Shown here one piece after another: positions 39,846-51,832 of a stretch of DNA of 64,000 nt (its first letter is position 1; every line of letters begins with the position of its first letter). The stretch lies in contig JAKCPI010013885.1 of assembly GCA_023213315.1 (NCBI GenBank), positions 1-64,000 of the forward strand, in the 5' to 3' direction. The position numbers and the translations under genes were made by a program. This DNA comes from Euborellia annulipes. Its lineage: Eukaryota > Arthropoda > Insecta > Dermaptera > Anisolabididae. The notes under the pieces were generated by a model, which saw only the letters and a list, made by a program, of their open reading frames with translations, had not been told where the DNA came from and searched no databases.

Positions 39846-40375
39846 CAAAAAAACAAGCAAAATAAGTATTTTAATAACTAATGCCTAAAAGATTTTGATC
39901 CCCATTTAAATAATTTTGATAAGTTATTATCTATTTGAATATATATTTGAAAAGTTAGAATTACTTAAAAAAAAAAAAGTAATATGAATTTCTAAATGAG
40001 AAACTTTCGGCTTGAAATATTAATATTCCATTTGAACACAAAAGTCTTTAAAAAATTTTGAGTTCTTTACCCCTGTTTTTTTAATTTTTATTTATTTGAA
40101 GAGAGAAATAGTTTAATAAAGAGAAATAAGTGTAATAATAATAATAAATTAAATGTACACAAGTCTTGCTCCATTTAGTTGGGGAAGGGGGGTACGCCAC
40201 GCGCTTTCCCCATTAATCTCTTGCTCTTGATCCCACCCACCCCCTCTTTTCTGCTACTCCCACGCAGCTTGATTAAGGTCCCAATCCCTCTGCACCAACC
40301 TACTCGGTGATAAATAGTCCCACCACCGACTCTGAATAGCTTTTCTCACCAATTTTACTTATTCTGAATACAAAA
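39846..40375. other. AT-rich spacer with a GC-richer patch
   Basis: 40180-40330 is C-rich (CCCACCCACCCCCTC) and open on the plus strand over short distances. A similar C-rich patch is at 54840-54900. No exon is supported. Confidence 0.35.
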
Positions 40376-40680
40376 AAAAATAAAATAAAAAAAAAGATTT
40401 TTAAAAAAATGCTTTTATTTAAATTGAACTAAAAAGAGATAAATAAGAAAGAAATAATTTAATTGTTCTTGTTAAAATTTTTTAATATTTATGACTTAAA
40501 ATAAAAGCGTGGGGCGCGAGCCTCAGAATCACTTCGAAGCGCCCCACGCTTTTATTTTAAGTCATAAATATTAAAAAATTTTAACAAGAACAATTAAATT
40601 ATTTCTTTCTTATTTATCTCTTTTTAGTTCAATTTAAATAAAAGCATTTTTTTAAAAATCTTTTTTTTTATTTTATTTTT
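40376..40680. repeat. Long palindrome, about 142-bp arms, 21-bp spacer
   Basis: Arms 40376-40517 and 40539-40680 appear to be exact complements throughout. The inner ends are GC-rich (AAAAGCGTGGGGCGC). Such identity over 142 bp implies recent formation or ongoing arm-to-arm correction. It is followed at once by the 144-bp tandem array. Confidence 0.9.
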
Positions 40681-40726
40681 ATTTTAAGCTTTTTAGTCTT
40701 TTAGTCTTATCAAAAATCATCAATAT

Positions 40727-41690
40727 GATAAAGTACCACATTAGTTTGGCCTGTATTGATTTGGTTCAATTGAAAAATTATTCATTATCATAAAAAAATG
40801 ACTCGTAAATATCAAAATTCAAAACTATAGTTAATAGGGCCATATTTGCGTGAGGCTTCAAATAAAGTACCACATTAGTTTGGTCTATTTTGATCAAAAC
40901 CACCATATAGTGGCGTCATCAAAAATGACTCTTAAGTATTACATTTCACACCTCTAGCCCATCGGGAAGTCTTTTGAAATTACATTAATTCGCGAAGGGT
41001 TTCAAATAAAGTACCACATTAGTTTGGTCTATTTTGATCAAAACCACCATATAGTGGCGTCATCAAAAATGACTCTTAAGTATTACATTTCACACCTCTA
41101 GCCCATCGGGAAGTCTTTTGAAATTACATTAATTCGCGAAGGGTTTCAAATAAAGTACCACATTAGTTTGGTCTATTTTGATCAAAACCACCATATAGTG
41201 GCGTCATCAAAAATGACCCTTAAGTATTACATTGCACACCTCTAGCCCATCGGGAAGTCTTTTGAAATTACATTAATTCGCGAAGGGTTTCAAATAAAGT
41301 ACCACATTAGTTTGGTCTATTTTGATCAAAACCACCATATAGTGGCGTCATCAAAAATGACTCTTAAGTATTACATTTCACACCTCTAGCCCATCGGGAA
41401 GTCTTTTGAAATTACATTAATTCACGAAGGGTTTCAAATAAAGTACCACATTAGTTTGGTCTATTTTGATCAAAACCACCATATAGTGGCGTCATCAAAA
41501 ATGACTCTTAAGTATTACATTTCACACCTCTAGCCCATCGGGAAGTCTTTTGAAATTACATTAATTCACGAAGGGTTTCAAATAAAGTACCACATTAGTT
41601 TGGTCCATTTTGGTAAAACCAAACTCACAATTTGCGTCATCAAAAATGACTCTTAATTATCAAATTTCACACCTCTAGCTCATCGGGAAG
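40727..41690 (+). repeat. Tandem array of a 144-bp unit
   Basis: Units start with CAAATAAAGTACCACATTAG at 40859, 41003, 41147, 41291, 41435 and 41579, exactly 144 bases apart. A diverged unit precedes (about 40727) and the last unit diverges after 50 bp. Inner units differ at only a few positions (for example CGCGAAGG/CACGAAGG). The unit contains the palindrome TTTTGATCAAAA. No ORF spans units. Confidence 0.95.
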
Positions 41691-41794
41691 CGTCCTTAAC
41701 AAAGCCATAAAGTTGGTGACCTTGAAAGAGTAAGTTAAATAAAAGCATTTAATAATTAATTAACAAAGTGATTTTAGAATACATTTTTTGAAAA

Positions 41795-42130
41795 TTTAAT
41801 CTGGTGTGATAGTCGAACACCACAAAACTTTCTTTTACATTCGGTAATTGAAAGTTGTGTTTGTCACACCAGATCTTTTATATCAACGCATATTTAGTTT
41901 CCGGCACATTAGAATATAAGATGCAAAATTTATAATATTTTGGTTTCAAGGCAATAATTTCTCCTTCCTTTCATATGAAGTACCAGTATAAGAGTAAAGT
42001 GTGCTTCAAACAATTTCGAGGACAAAATGGGAATATACATTTCAAAGAGCTTCTAAAAAATAGATAATTTATGGATTTTAATCAAAATCGTTAGAGCTGA
42101 ATTTTGAGAAATACATTAAAAAAACTGATT
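41795..42130 (+). repeat. F1 element, truncated
   Basis: Head hairpin partly deleted. The body degenerates after the FRGQNGN-like segment near 42030 and has no tail. Confidence 0.7.
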
Positions 42131-42149
42131 TTGTTCAAACGTTTTGTTC

Positions 42150-42242
42150 TATGTATCATTTTAAGGACTTTTTCGGCATAGGAGGCCATTAAGACCCGGT
42201 CCCTATTTATTCCAATTGATTGGTATCCAATTATTATTTATT
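42150..42242 (-). repeat. SINE body fragment, reverse orientation
   Basis: CGGCATAGGAGGCCATTAAG and GATTGGTATCCAATTATTAT match the complement of the SINE tail and body. Confidence 0.6.
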
Positions 42243-42246
42243 TTTA

Positions 42247-42862
42247 AAAAATCTGGTGTGACTGTCGCACAGCATACAACTTTCTCTTACCTTCGGTAAT
42301 CGTTGTGTTCTGTGCTTGTCCCACCAGATTTTTCGTGTCGGCATATATTTAGTTTCGCCGATATATTAAAATTCAAGATGTAAAATTTATGTTTTTTATG
42401 GAATACAAGAGTAAAGTGTTCTTCAGAAGATTTCAATGGCAAAATGAGAATATACATTTTAAAGAGCATCTCAAAAATAATTGATTTATGAATTTTAAAC
42501 AAAATCCTTCGAGCGAATTTAGAGAAAATCGAAAAAAACTCAAAAAGTACATCAGTAAAGTACTAGTACTTTTTAGTCGATTTTGTTCAAAAGCTTCATG
42601 ATACGTCCGAGAGAAGTAGCTAATTTAATTATAAAATCTCAACATCCTAGCTCTTTTCGTTCTTGAGATGTTTTATTCACATACACACACAGACAGACCA
42701 TGTCGCGAAAACCACTTTTTTGAACTCAGGGGACCTCTCCATCAAAATCTCGACATCGAATATTTGACTTGAATCCTACTTTCTCTCTATATATAATAAG
42801 TTAATATATAGAGAGAGATATATGTTAATAGTATTAACATATATAGAGATATGAAAAAGTAA
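42247..42862 (+). repeat. F1 element with X-box deletion
   Basis: Intact hairpin head. The segment containing GTTACCATGGCAAC is missing between ATTTATG and TTTTTTATGG. The tail holds several GAGAGAGAT/TATATG repeats. Confidence 0.8.
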
Positions 42863-42929
42863 AAAAAAAATGTTGGCATTAGGCCACCAGCCATTTTTGC
42901 AACCGATATATGGCACCCACTTTATTAAT

Positions 42930-44091
42930 ACCCGTATTCATAGTTGTTCCTTAAGGAAGAAGGAACCCTTAAACCTCAGTTCTTGTTTCATAAACGTTCC
43001 TTGAGCCAAAAGGCTTCCCTACATGCTCCCTTTTCCCAAGGGAAGTCGCGAGGTCACTTAAGGGAGATTTTATAACCTTTTATAACCTATTTCTTATATT
43101 TGTAAATAAATTTATTTTTTTTTTCTCCTCAACCAGGGTCTATTTGAATCGCTTTCTGCAGAAAGGCATCTAGTCCATTTTCAGTTTTTTGATAAAATTT
43201 TTTTAAATAGGTCAACACATCGTTTACCGCATAAAAGGCACTTGTCCACCAAAAAGTGAGGCTTCAGTTTTCATAATTCATCATTTAAAATCCTCATATT
43301 ATGTTTTTAAACCATTTTTTGCCTCCTAAAAATTTTTAAAATATGGACGTTGTCTTTCTGCCGTAAGCGATTCATTTGTTCTGAATGTCAATTAATTTAA
43401 TTTAAATATTTTAAATTATTCATTATATATACCGTATATATATTTATATTTATTAATTTAATGGATTAAAATTTCAAAATATGGAAATTTTAAAAATATG
43501 GAGAATGATTTTTTAAACAAATCATCAGACGAGTAATTTGAAGACGAAAGGGAAGATAACCAAATTCAATTGTAAGCTTCTAAAAAATATCTACGAGATT
43601 GTGAAAATAAAATAGAATTTTTTGATGAACTTCCCTTTCGTTAAAGATACAGAGATGCTTGTTCGAGTAGTATATTCCTGAGCCATATAATTTTTTGTCA
43701 CTCTTTCCCATGCTTCTGCCTTTTATTTTAAAGTAATGACACATGTTTTTTTTATTTTCAATAGCGTTTTCTTCACTCACAAATTGGGCAAAAAGCAATT
43801 TCTCTTACTCAATGTAATTTTTTATTTCCATTTGATTATTTTATTATGACCTGTAGACCTTTATAATGAAAAATGAGAAAATTTTGGTTCGGGTAAGGTT
43901 AGTTTCGGGCAGTCAAATTGCTAACTTCATGTCATTTATCACTAAAAATCCCTAAAATATTACTTCCAATTGCCTCCTTAGCAAAGGAAGACTTGAGATC
44001 CCTCTATGAAATAAGGAGGCCTTGAGTTTTCAAGGCTTCCTTAGCGAAGGCTTCCTTTTCCCCTAAGATAAGGCTTGTTTATGAATACCGG
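42930..44091. mobile_element. PIF/Harbinger-like element with broken Myb-like ORF
   Basis: The ends are CCCGTATTCATA and TATGAATACCGG, with related subterminal repeats (GTTCCTTAAGGAA; CTTCCTTTTCCCC), as in many Harbinger-derived elements. On the minus strand around 43798-43640 two frames together read like a Myb/SANT-type DNA-binding domain: one frame has FAQFVSEENAIENKKN and the other KAEAWERVTKNYMAQE. They lie on either side of a stop and frameshift near 43730, so the ORF is dead. No transposase was found. Confidence 0.65.
43580..43830 (-). pseudogene. Remnant of a Myb/SANT-like transposon protein
   Basis: The pattern hydrophobic-V-E-N-K-K followed by K.EAWE.VT..Y is characteristic of the Myb_DNA-bind_5 type domain carried by Harbinger-like elements. 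It is split over two frames. The identification is by eye. Confidence 0.45.
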
Positions 44092-44189
44092 CATAAGTAA
44101 CTTCATAATTTTTTACATAATGTCTAAATAATAATAAACAAAAATCTAGTGTTATTTGTGATTTATAATCAGATGGAAAAAAAAATTGT

Positions 44190-44556
44190 TTATATTAAAG
44201 TATTAGTACAAGAATAAAGAATATTTTCAAACACTTTTAGGATGAAAATGAGTACAAAAAAATTTCTGAGAATCAAAAAAAGCTGAACAATATACGTCAA
44301 TAAAGTACTAGTAATTCATTGGTCAATTTTATTCAAAAGCTTATGTTGACTAGAGAGGTACATACATAATTTAAATATTCAATTTCAACCCTATAGCTCT
44401 TTTCCTTTTTCGTGAGTTTTTGTCCACACAGACAAGGGATCTCCATTTTTAGCCTTATGAGAGCGTGTATTTCCATCAAAATCTCGAATTTTTGACACAC
44501 AATCGAAATAAGTCCTTTCTCCGGTATATTAACACATATAGCTGAGAGAAAGTAAC
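44190..44556 (+). repeat. F1 element, highly diverged
   Basis: Only GTACTAGTA, the GATCTCC...TTTTTGACA block and a GAGAGAAAGTA end are still recognisable. This is the oldest-looking copy. Confidence 0.6.
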
Positions 44557-45170
44557 AAATGATGTTATTATATTTTGCCAAATATTGACCTGAGAAGGTG
44601 TATTACACGATCTTAAAAATGTACGATCGGTTTGAATACAACTGGGCCTCTTTAGATTTTAAAAATATAGAGAGTTCAGACATTTTTTGCCGTTTGTAAA
44701 TTTCTACTAACTGTAACAGTTGTAAACGGTTTTCTATTTATTTTCAAGAGAGATAACTGCAAAATATTCCATTAATGTTTATTATTGACATCAAACAATA
44801 GGAATAAACCATATCCTCCATATCATGGAAATAAACAAAAAGTTGGCATTTGTTATCACTTTATTATTGAAAAAGGAAAAAAACACACTAAGAAAATCGT
44901 ATATTAATATTTGTTTTACTATGTTTGATACAGGAAAAATTGGAAATTTTACTAAAAAAAAAAATTCAGAGTGGAATTTATTCAACTTTTTTCTTAAGCC
45001 CCTCTAAAAATAAAGGATTATTTGAAAAACTTTTCAAAAGAACTTGTAAGAATAAAAATTTGATATGACTCCCCCTGAAGTCTTTATATTTGCCAAAAAA
45101 AAGGAGTGATTCGATCTGCTGATTCTCATTTCTCCATTCTTTGAAGAATAAAAATTGATTAAAATAATGT
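44557..45170. other. AT-rich spacer
   Basis: No supported features. Confidence 0.4.
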
Positions 45171-45171
45171 G

Positions 45172-45810
45172 ATCTGGTTTGACTGATCGCACAGGAAACA
45201 ACTTTCTCTTACCTTCAGTAATGGAAAGTTGTGTTCTGATCCTCTCACACCAGATTTTTTGTGTCGACATATATTTATGGTATGGTACATTCGAATTTCA
45301 AGATGTAAAATTTATAAGTATGAGAAAATATTTATATTTTGCTACTATGGCAACCATTTCTTCTATCTTTCCTATGAACCACAAGAGTAAAGTGGTCATC
45401 AGAAGATTTTAATGGCAAAATGAGAATATAGGTAGGTACATTTTAAAGAGTATCTAAAAAATAATTGATTATTGAATTTTAATCAAAATCATTCGAGCGA
45501 ATTTTGAGAAAATCGAAAAAACTGAAAAAGTGCATCAGTAAAGTTCTAGTACTCTTTGGCCGATTTTGTCAAAAGTTTCGTGTCATGTCCCATGGAGGTG
45601 CCTAACTTAAATATAAAATTTCAACTTCCTATATCTTTTCGTTTTTGAGATATTTTGTTCACAGACACACGCAAAGACAGACAAAATCACTTTTTTGGAT
45701 CAGGAGACCTCAAAACGTGTATATCCGTCAAAATCCCGTTGAATTTTTGACATGAATCCGATACTTTCTCTATATATTAACATATATACTGTAGAGGTAA
45801 GAGAAAGTAA
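45172..45810 (+). repeat. F1 element, near full-length
   Basis: Hairpin head at 45172-45258, mutated X-box-like site (GCTACTATGGCAAC), terminal GGTAAGAGAAAGTA at 45797-45810. Confidence 0.85.
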
Positions 45811-47515
45811 AAATTACAAATTTTAAATATTATAATAATAATAATAGGCTATAGGCCCACAATATTAGTAATAATAATTTCAATTATCCGATTTACTTCA
45901 TAAGTTGACACAAATTGGAAAAACATACCTAATTTCTTCAAACTAGCTCGTTACGTTGCGTTTTTAAGTTAACCTGACACAAGAACTAATTCCAAAAATG
46001 CTTTGATATGTAAAAAAAACTTTTTATAGCAAGAAATTAAAAACATAGAAATAAATATTATATAAAATAATAGGCCCATATATAGAAGCATATTCCTTAT
46101 TTGGTGATTTTTCGAAATTGTTACAAAAATATGTTCAAATTGAAAAAATTATTTTCTTCCGATAATCGTTTACATGTGCGACCGAGCGATTTTAAATTGA
46201 TATACTGTAGAAATCACATCATAAACTCTACATAAAACACACTAGATTTCCTCTTCCTCTGTAAAATCACTAAGCAAAGAGCAGTGGATTTTCTAGATTA
46301 TTGGATTCTCACTAAGTTCACACACACTTTTACAATAATATAATACGAGAAATTCACTAACTTCCAATAAATTATGTACATTTAGCTAATCTCCGATATG
46401 TATTTTAAAGAACAACGCAAAAAAATAAAAGTGTTATTTATTTTTGAAAATATTATTACATTAACTGTCTGTCAGAAGAACAAAAAACAAACAAAAAATC
46501 GAAACCCTTTATCTTTTTGTGCATTTATTTAGAAAATAATAACTCAAGAAGATAAATTTATAATTATGGATAGGAATATTTATATTTTGTTATCGTGATA
46601 ACCATCTCATATCCACTTTTGCAATGAATAGAAAAAAAATTTAAATGCAGTGCAAAAGTGGACTTTAAATAATTTTGGGAATAAATTGCACAAAAAAAAA
46701 ATTATGAATTTTAATTAAACTTATTGGAATATACCGGTATTTTGAGAAAACAAAAAAAAAAAAAATTATTAGTTATCTTTGATTTATTCTTTGTCAAAAT
46801 TTTAATAGAAATAGGTCTTATTCATGATCAAAATTTACTAATAAATTATTAAATCTGTCGCGGCTTGACACAAATAGAAAATATAAATAGATATATCAAT
46901 GTTTTGAGTCGCGGAAAATTTTGATATTTATTTAGGGAGATGTAAACTAAAGAAGTTTGGGAATTTCTCTTATATAAAATAAAGATAATTAATAAAATTC
47001 TTTCTCAAGGAGGAAGAACCATCCGCAAATTTTTTGCCTTTGTAAGGAGAAATCGGGGGAGGAGTGGCTCTAACTAGACATGCTTTGAGACTATTGGAAT
47101 TATACAGGAGGGCTTTGGTCATTGAGTTGTGGGAGGGGAAGAGACTCCCACCACTTGCTTGCTTTTCTATTCGCTCCCTTTCTAACCAATCGGGTTGCCT
47201 AGCTTGAAGGAGTTCCAAATTTCTATCCCTACGTAATCTGCATTTTCATTTTTAAAGAGAAATGCGAATGAAAAGAAGGCGGATGACATTAATAATGTAG
47301 ATTGTCTTCATTAATTAAGAATAATAGATTTTTTTTTATTATTTTAATTTTCCTTGTCGACGTTTCGGGGACTAAAAGTCACCCAGCATAAGAACAAAGG
47401 TGTTAAAAATTCTTAGCACTGCCTCCTTTGGTTGTTAGATTAGTATATTTTGGAATATAAAAATTCATCTGCGGGCAGATATAGTCAGAGTTGATGCGAT
47501 TAAGTAAAAATATAC
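45811..47515. other. AT-rich spacer with a GC-richer segment
   Basis: 46990-47230 has a minus-strand frame with about 80 codons and a higher G+C content, but no splice sites or family match. Near 47359-47386 the minus strand has GAAACGTC preceded by a GACT/AGTC stem, a doubtful hammerhead relic. A diverged F1-like block with GTTATCGTGATAACC lies at 46545-46750. Confidence 0.4.
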
Positions 47516-47519
47516 TAAT

Positions 47520-48205
47520 ATAAGTGACACGAAGCTTTTGAACAAAATAGGCCAAAAAGTACTAGTACTTTACTGGTGCACTTTTTCAGTTTTTTCGATT
47601 TTCTCAAAATTTGCTCCAACAATTTTTTTAGAAATTCAAAAATCAATTATTTTTTAGATTCTCTTTAAAATGTATATTCTCATTTCGTCATTGAAATCTT
47701 CTGAAGAACACTTTACTCTTGTACTCAATAGAAAAGATAAGAGAAATGGTTGCCATGGTAACAAAATATAAATATTTTCACATATAAATTTGCCCTCGGG
47801 GCATGGCGTAGAGGTTAGCGTGCTAACCTCATATACCAAACGTCGCGGGTTCGGACCCCAGGCAGTCCGATGATTTTATTTAAGCCAATTGGATACCAAA
47901 TGGTTTAAATAAGAATGCCTGGACCCCATAAATGTATATTTATCAATAACGGATATCGTAAAAAGTCTTATATGGCCTAAGTTGCCGAAAAGACTGTGTG
48001 AATGTGTGTGTGAGTGTGAGTGTGAATGAGAAAAAAGTGTGAGTGTTTAAAAAAAAAAAAAATTTACATCTTGAAAATCGAATGTACCGTACTGACGGAA
48101 ACTAAATACATGTCGACACAAAAAATCTGGTGTGATAAGCACAGTACACAACTTTCGATTACCGAAGGTGCTGTGCGCCAGTCACACCAGATTTTTTCAT
48201 TTTTA
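47520..48205 (-). repeat. F1 element interrupted by a SINE
   Basis: Body 47520-47785 with X-box-like GTTGCCATGGTAAC (47749-47762). The hairpin head is at 48115-48198. The SINE 47786-48062 sits between, flanked by AAATTT on both sides as a short target duplication. Confidence 0.85.
47786..48062 (+). mobile_element. tRNA-derived SINE inserted in F1
   Basis: Best-preserved copy. The A-box-like CATGGCGTAGAGGTTAG and B-box GGTTCGGACCCC are intact. It continues with GCAGTCCGATGATTTTATTT, a body, a TG-rich run (48000-48040) and a poly(A) tail of 14 bases. It is younger than its F1 host. Confidence 0.85.
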
Positions 48206-48840
48206 AATTGTTTTTTTTTTTTTGAAATTTTCCAAAAATAAATTTTTTTGAATTTTCTAGATTAAAAAAAAATTCTTTATAATAAAAAAATAAATTTCTA
48301 ATATAATAAATTTAATTCATTAAAACAACAGCGTAGTAAAATTCCTAATTAAGTCTTTTTTTTAATTTACTTTTTCGGCATATGAGGCCATATTGATTTA
48401 AATAAATATTCATCAAACTGCCTGGAATCCGAATAAGAAACCGACCGAATATTCGGTTACGGTTTTGGCCAAAAATCCTGGTTTATGCCGTGGTTTCGGA
48501 TTCGGGCAAAAACCAGCCGAAACGAGGGTTTGAAAAGATGGGATGAGACTCGCATGCAAAAAAAAATCTGGAACAACAAACTCGAAATAAAAATTTTTTA
48601 TATAAACCTGAATAAAGACCGTAACACATGGGAAATTAATAAAATAAATTCCCATAGAAGACAAGTTTTAAACACTGATTAAAAAATAAATAACTACAAA
48701 CGAAAATCCATTAATAAAAATGCGTAAAATTCTATTTATGAATGAAAAAGATGAGACGCGCATAAATTCGCCACATGATTATTAATTTATTAGATTCAAT
48801 CAAGCGAAAAGAATTGTTTATAAATAAACGAATGATAAGA
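48206..48840. other. AT-rich spacer with reversed SINE fragment
   Basis: 48366-48425 carries the complement of the SINE body (TTCGGCATATGAGGCC). 48413-48660 has short open frames on both strands with no support. Confidence 0.4.
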
Positions 48841-49135
48841 ATGAATGTCTGAGGGCGGCGCGTGGCTCTCTTATCAGCGGGGCCAAGAGGGGTTGGGTTA
48901 CTAGCCCCATACCCCTACTACTCCTCCACTTTACCCCTCAGACAGATAGCCAACCCAAAACTGGGTATATATATCCAAAACTAACATTCGGCAAGCATAT
49001 TAACAAGTGCATTTATTTTCCTCTTCGGAGATCAGACTCTCAATTTCGAGTTTTTTTTACTTTTTCGTCTTTGATCAATAGTAAGCAAGAGATTACGTCA
49101 TCATGGTTTGGTCGCATTCTGACAGGTTGGTGATC
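48840..49135 (+). promoter_or_regulatory. Possible promoter with short first exon
   Basis: A GC-richer stretch, then GGTATATATATCC (48964-48976). Further on is an ATG at 49103 whose eight codons (MVWSHSDR) end at a good donor CTGACAG|GTTGGT. That is the layout of many arthropod first exons, but no downstream exon was identified, so it remains a guess. Confidence 0.3.
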
Positions 49136-50844
49136 AAAATCAAAATACCTTTTATTTTAAAATTTGTATTTTAGAAAGTTGATTCGAATTCTTTTGTTGG
49201 TATTTTGGAGTTTAAAATTAAAAAAAAAAAAAATTTAATTTTAAACTCCAAAATACAAGAAAGAGAATTTGGGTAAAATTCTAAAATACAACTATAATTT
49301 GACACCCATCTCGGTCTTTATTAAATTATTTTATTCCTCACTCTAATAAATTTTTTTGTAAAATCAAAAAGGATGTCCAACTGACTGATCCTTATCCTAA
49401 TTAATTTTCAAAATCAGACTCAAAAATAATTAAACAATTTTCATTATTTATAATGAATAATTAAAAGAAAAATGCAAATTTTTTGGTTTTCTTTCCTTTA
49501 ATAAAAAAATAAAATTGATCTTGAATTTGGAGTCGGATTGTATATATTCTTGGGAAAAATTAATTAAATTTTGGTTCTCCTCAGAATCGAACTCAGGTTA
49601 TGATTTGATAAAAAAAAAATTTGTGTATAGCCTATATCTTTTGTATTTTCACTTAGTAGTCTCCCACTGGAATTATAATAATTATTTTAGTTATTATTAT
49701 TATATTATATATAACTAAAATAGGGATTTCATTTTATTAAAATAGCACATTTTCAATAAAATTTCATGACATAAAAAAAACTAATTTTTGGTTTAAAAAT
49801 TAAAAAATTGGAACAAAAAACAAAATAGGAAAATTCATTTTTGATTCGCGTGACTTTGTGTCAATAATTAATTAATAAATACTAAATTCAATAAAAAATT
49901 TCCTATAGAATTTTTAAATTTAACTATCAACAGTAGAAAAATTAAATTAAAAACAATAGGTTATAAGTTTCAAAGATATATTAATATTAACATTTTTTAA
50001 TAAATCTTTGAAACTTATAGCCTAGTTTTTAATTTTCATAAGCCTGGCAAAAGAGTAGAGCAACAGCTACCAAGAGTGCAATACGAAGGGAATTCGAATG
50101 GGTGGCCCCGAAAAACCAGCACGTGGAACGTCCCCTGGATCTAATCGATACTCCAATTTAAATAAAACATATAAATATACACTTAATCCCTATATGTCCT
50201 GGGCAGCCGAGAGGGTAAATTAAAAAAAAAAAAAATAGAATATTGCGGTAACATTTATCGAGATTCTGATTTTATCAAAGTTTACACTTGGAATTATCAC
50301 AGGAATTTACTCTCAAACAAATTCTGATTATCCCGGTATTTTTTGACGTAACAATAACTGCGATATTCAAATCAAACAAAACTCAATTTTCTCAAAATTC
50401 TTTATTATTTATTAAAAAAAAATTATTTAAAACTACTATTGTTAAGATTTCAATTATCAACCCTCATCGAATATAATGCCCATTATTATTTCTATTCGCA
50501 ATAAAAATGTTTAAATAGCGATAAAGTTGTCTAAACCAATAATAATAGATAAGGGCTAAGTAGTCTAGAAAAGGAAGTGGAGTGGGGAGTGGTTAGTCGT
50601 CGTAGTTGACCCGGTTGGACCCTTGGTCAGCTACAAAACCAGTTTTAACCAGAATTAAGAACATTCGCTTCTCAAATGCCAGACGAAGGCGAATTTAGAC
50701 TTTGGACACCAAGCACGCGCCTGATTGCCATCTTCAAATAATTATATTAAATATTATGTCTATTAATTATATAATTAGACACCCTCTCCAAGTTTGTTCC
50801 TAGTGACTAAAATTATACTGGAAAATTAAGAAAATATTTGAGCC
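49136..50844. other. AT-rich DNA with small inverted repeats
   Basis: Short hairpins at about 49200-49262 (GGAGTTTAAAATTAAA arm) and 49965-50026 (AGGTTATAAGTTTCAAAGAT arm). A GC-richer block at 50042-50155 resembles 59555-59610 (GTGGAACGTCCC / GTTGAACGTCCC), perhaps another SINE family. No gene. Confidence 0.45.
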
Positions 50845-51110
50845 TTTTTTAAAGTAGATGGATTTAAATCGGAGCCATATAATTTAAATATTTGAGAAAA
50901 TTACTCAAGTTCTAAGAACTCTGTTTCTAAGAACTACTTAAGTAATTTTGTTCCTAAAAACTGCTTAGGTAATTTTGTTCCTAAAAACTACTTAAGCACT
51001 TTTGTTCCTAAAAACTATTTAGGAAGTTCTGTTCCTAAGAAAATTTCTCACATATTTGAATTATGGGTTTCCAATTTAAATCCATATACTTTAAAAAAGA
51101 AACTATTTCC
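50845..51110. repeat. Inverted repeat enclosing short tandem repeats
   Basis: Outer arms (TAAAGTAGATGGATTTAAAT near 50860; complement near 51085) surround four copies of a roughly 31-bp unit TTGTTCCTAAAAACTACTTA. A further unit piece occurs at 51478-51500, beyond the hAT relic, suggesting that the relic split a longer repeat. Confidence 0.7.
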
Positions 51111-51139
51111 ACAAATTTTATTAAAACTCATTAGTTACA

Positions 51140-51468
51140 TTAGGGGTCTCCCCCCCCCCCGAAATGTTTGATCGGTCTTGCAGTGCGAAAAAATATAGCC
51201 CTGTAAAAAAAATTTTTTCCGCAAGGTGAAAAACTTTGTTTCCACAAAAGAGGAAATGTTCCGCTGGGGGCGGCAAAACCCGCAGGGTGGAATTTTAGTG
51301 TTTCTAAAAAAAAAAAAGGTAAAATGATTTTTACGGGCGAGAAAAAAATTTTTCAGAGGGCGAAAAACTTTGGTTCCGCAAAAAACAAAAAAAAAATTCC
51401 GCAGAAAAATTTTTGAGTTCAGACACCCCGCCCCCCCGAAAAAAATTTCTATATACACCCCCCTACGA
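51140..51468 (-). mobile_element. Degenerate hAT-type MITE, relative of 19493-19757
   Basis: The right end read on the minus strand is TAGGGGGGTGTATATAGAAA, then a G-rich run, as in 19493. The left end is decayed and no target duplication is visible. An ORF of 107 codons on the minus strand is low-complexity repeat sequence. Confidence 0.6.
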
Positions 51469-51830
51469 TTAAATTTATTAGATACTTCTGTTCCTAAGAA
51501 AAATAAGTAGGAAAAAATATAGCAGAAATGGGAAGAGATGCATTTTTTGGAAAATGTAAAATAATAAAAATTTCATCAATTATATTATTTGGCGCCTGGA
51601 GCTTTATAGATTCAATACATTGAATTGCTTGTTTTTAATTTAATTTTATAATTTAAAAAATATTCATATTTCAAGTCCTGAGGCTACTAATATTTTTAAT
51701 TATTATTAAACTTGACATAAAATATAACAAATATAATAGAAATGCCAATCACTAATAATAATAATAATAATCTTGAAGAGAGGGCCGGAATGCCTCAAAC
51801 TAAATTCCAAAAGGAAAAAAAAAACTAATA
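51469..51830. other. AT-rich spacer
   Basis: No supported features beyond the repeat piece at 51478-51500. Confidence 0.4.
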
Positions 51831-51832
51831 AA

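Noticed and set aside
40180..40330. C-rich patch as a promoter or exon
   Set aside because: No TATA or initiator, no ATG with good context, and no splice donor in a usable frame.
40859..41640. CRISPR-like array
   Set aside because: Direct repeats are contiguous 144-bp units without unique spacers, and the DNA is eukaryotic.
47359..47386. Minus-strand hammerhead motif at 47.4 kb
   Set aside because: GAAACGTC is present, but the opposite core strand reads CTGGGTGA and stem II pairs poorly. Too degenerate to list as a ribozyme.
51135..51458. 107-codon minus-strand ORF
   Set aside because: It is low-complexity sequence inside a degenerate hAT MITE, rich in F, K and N from T/A-rich repeats.
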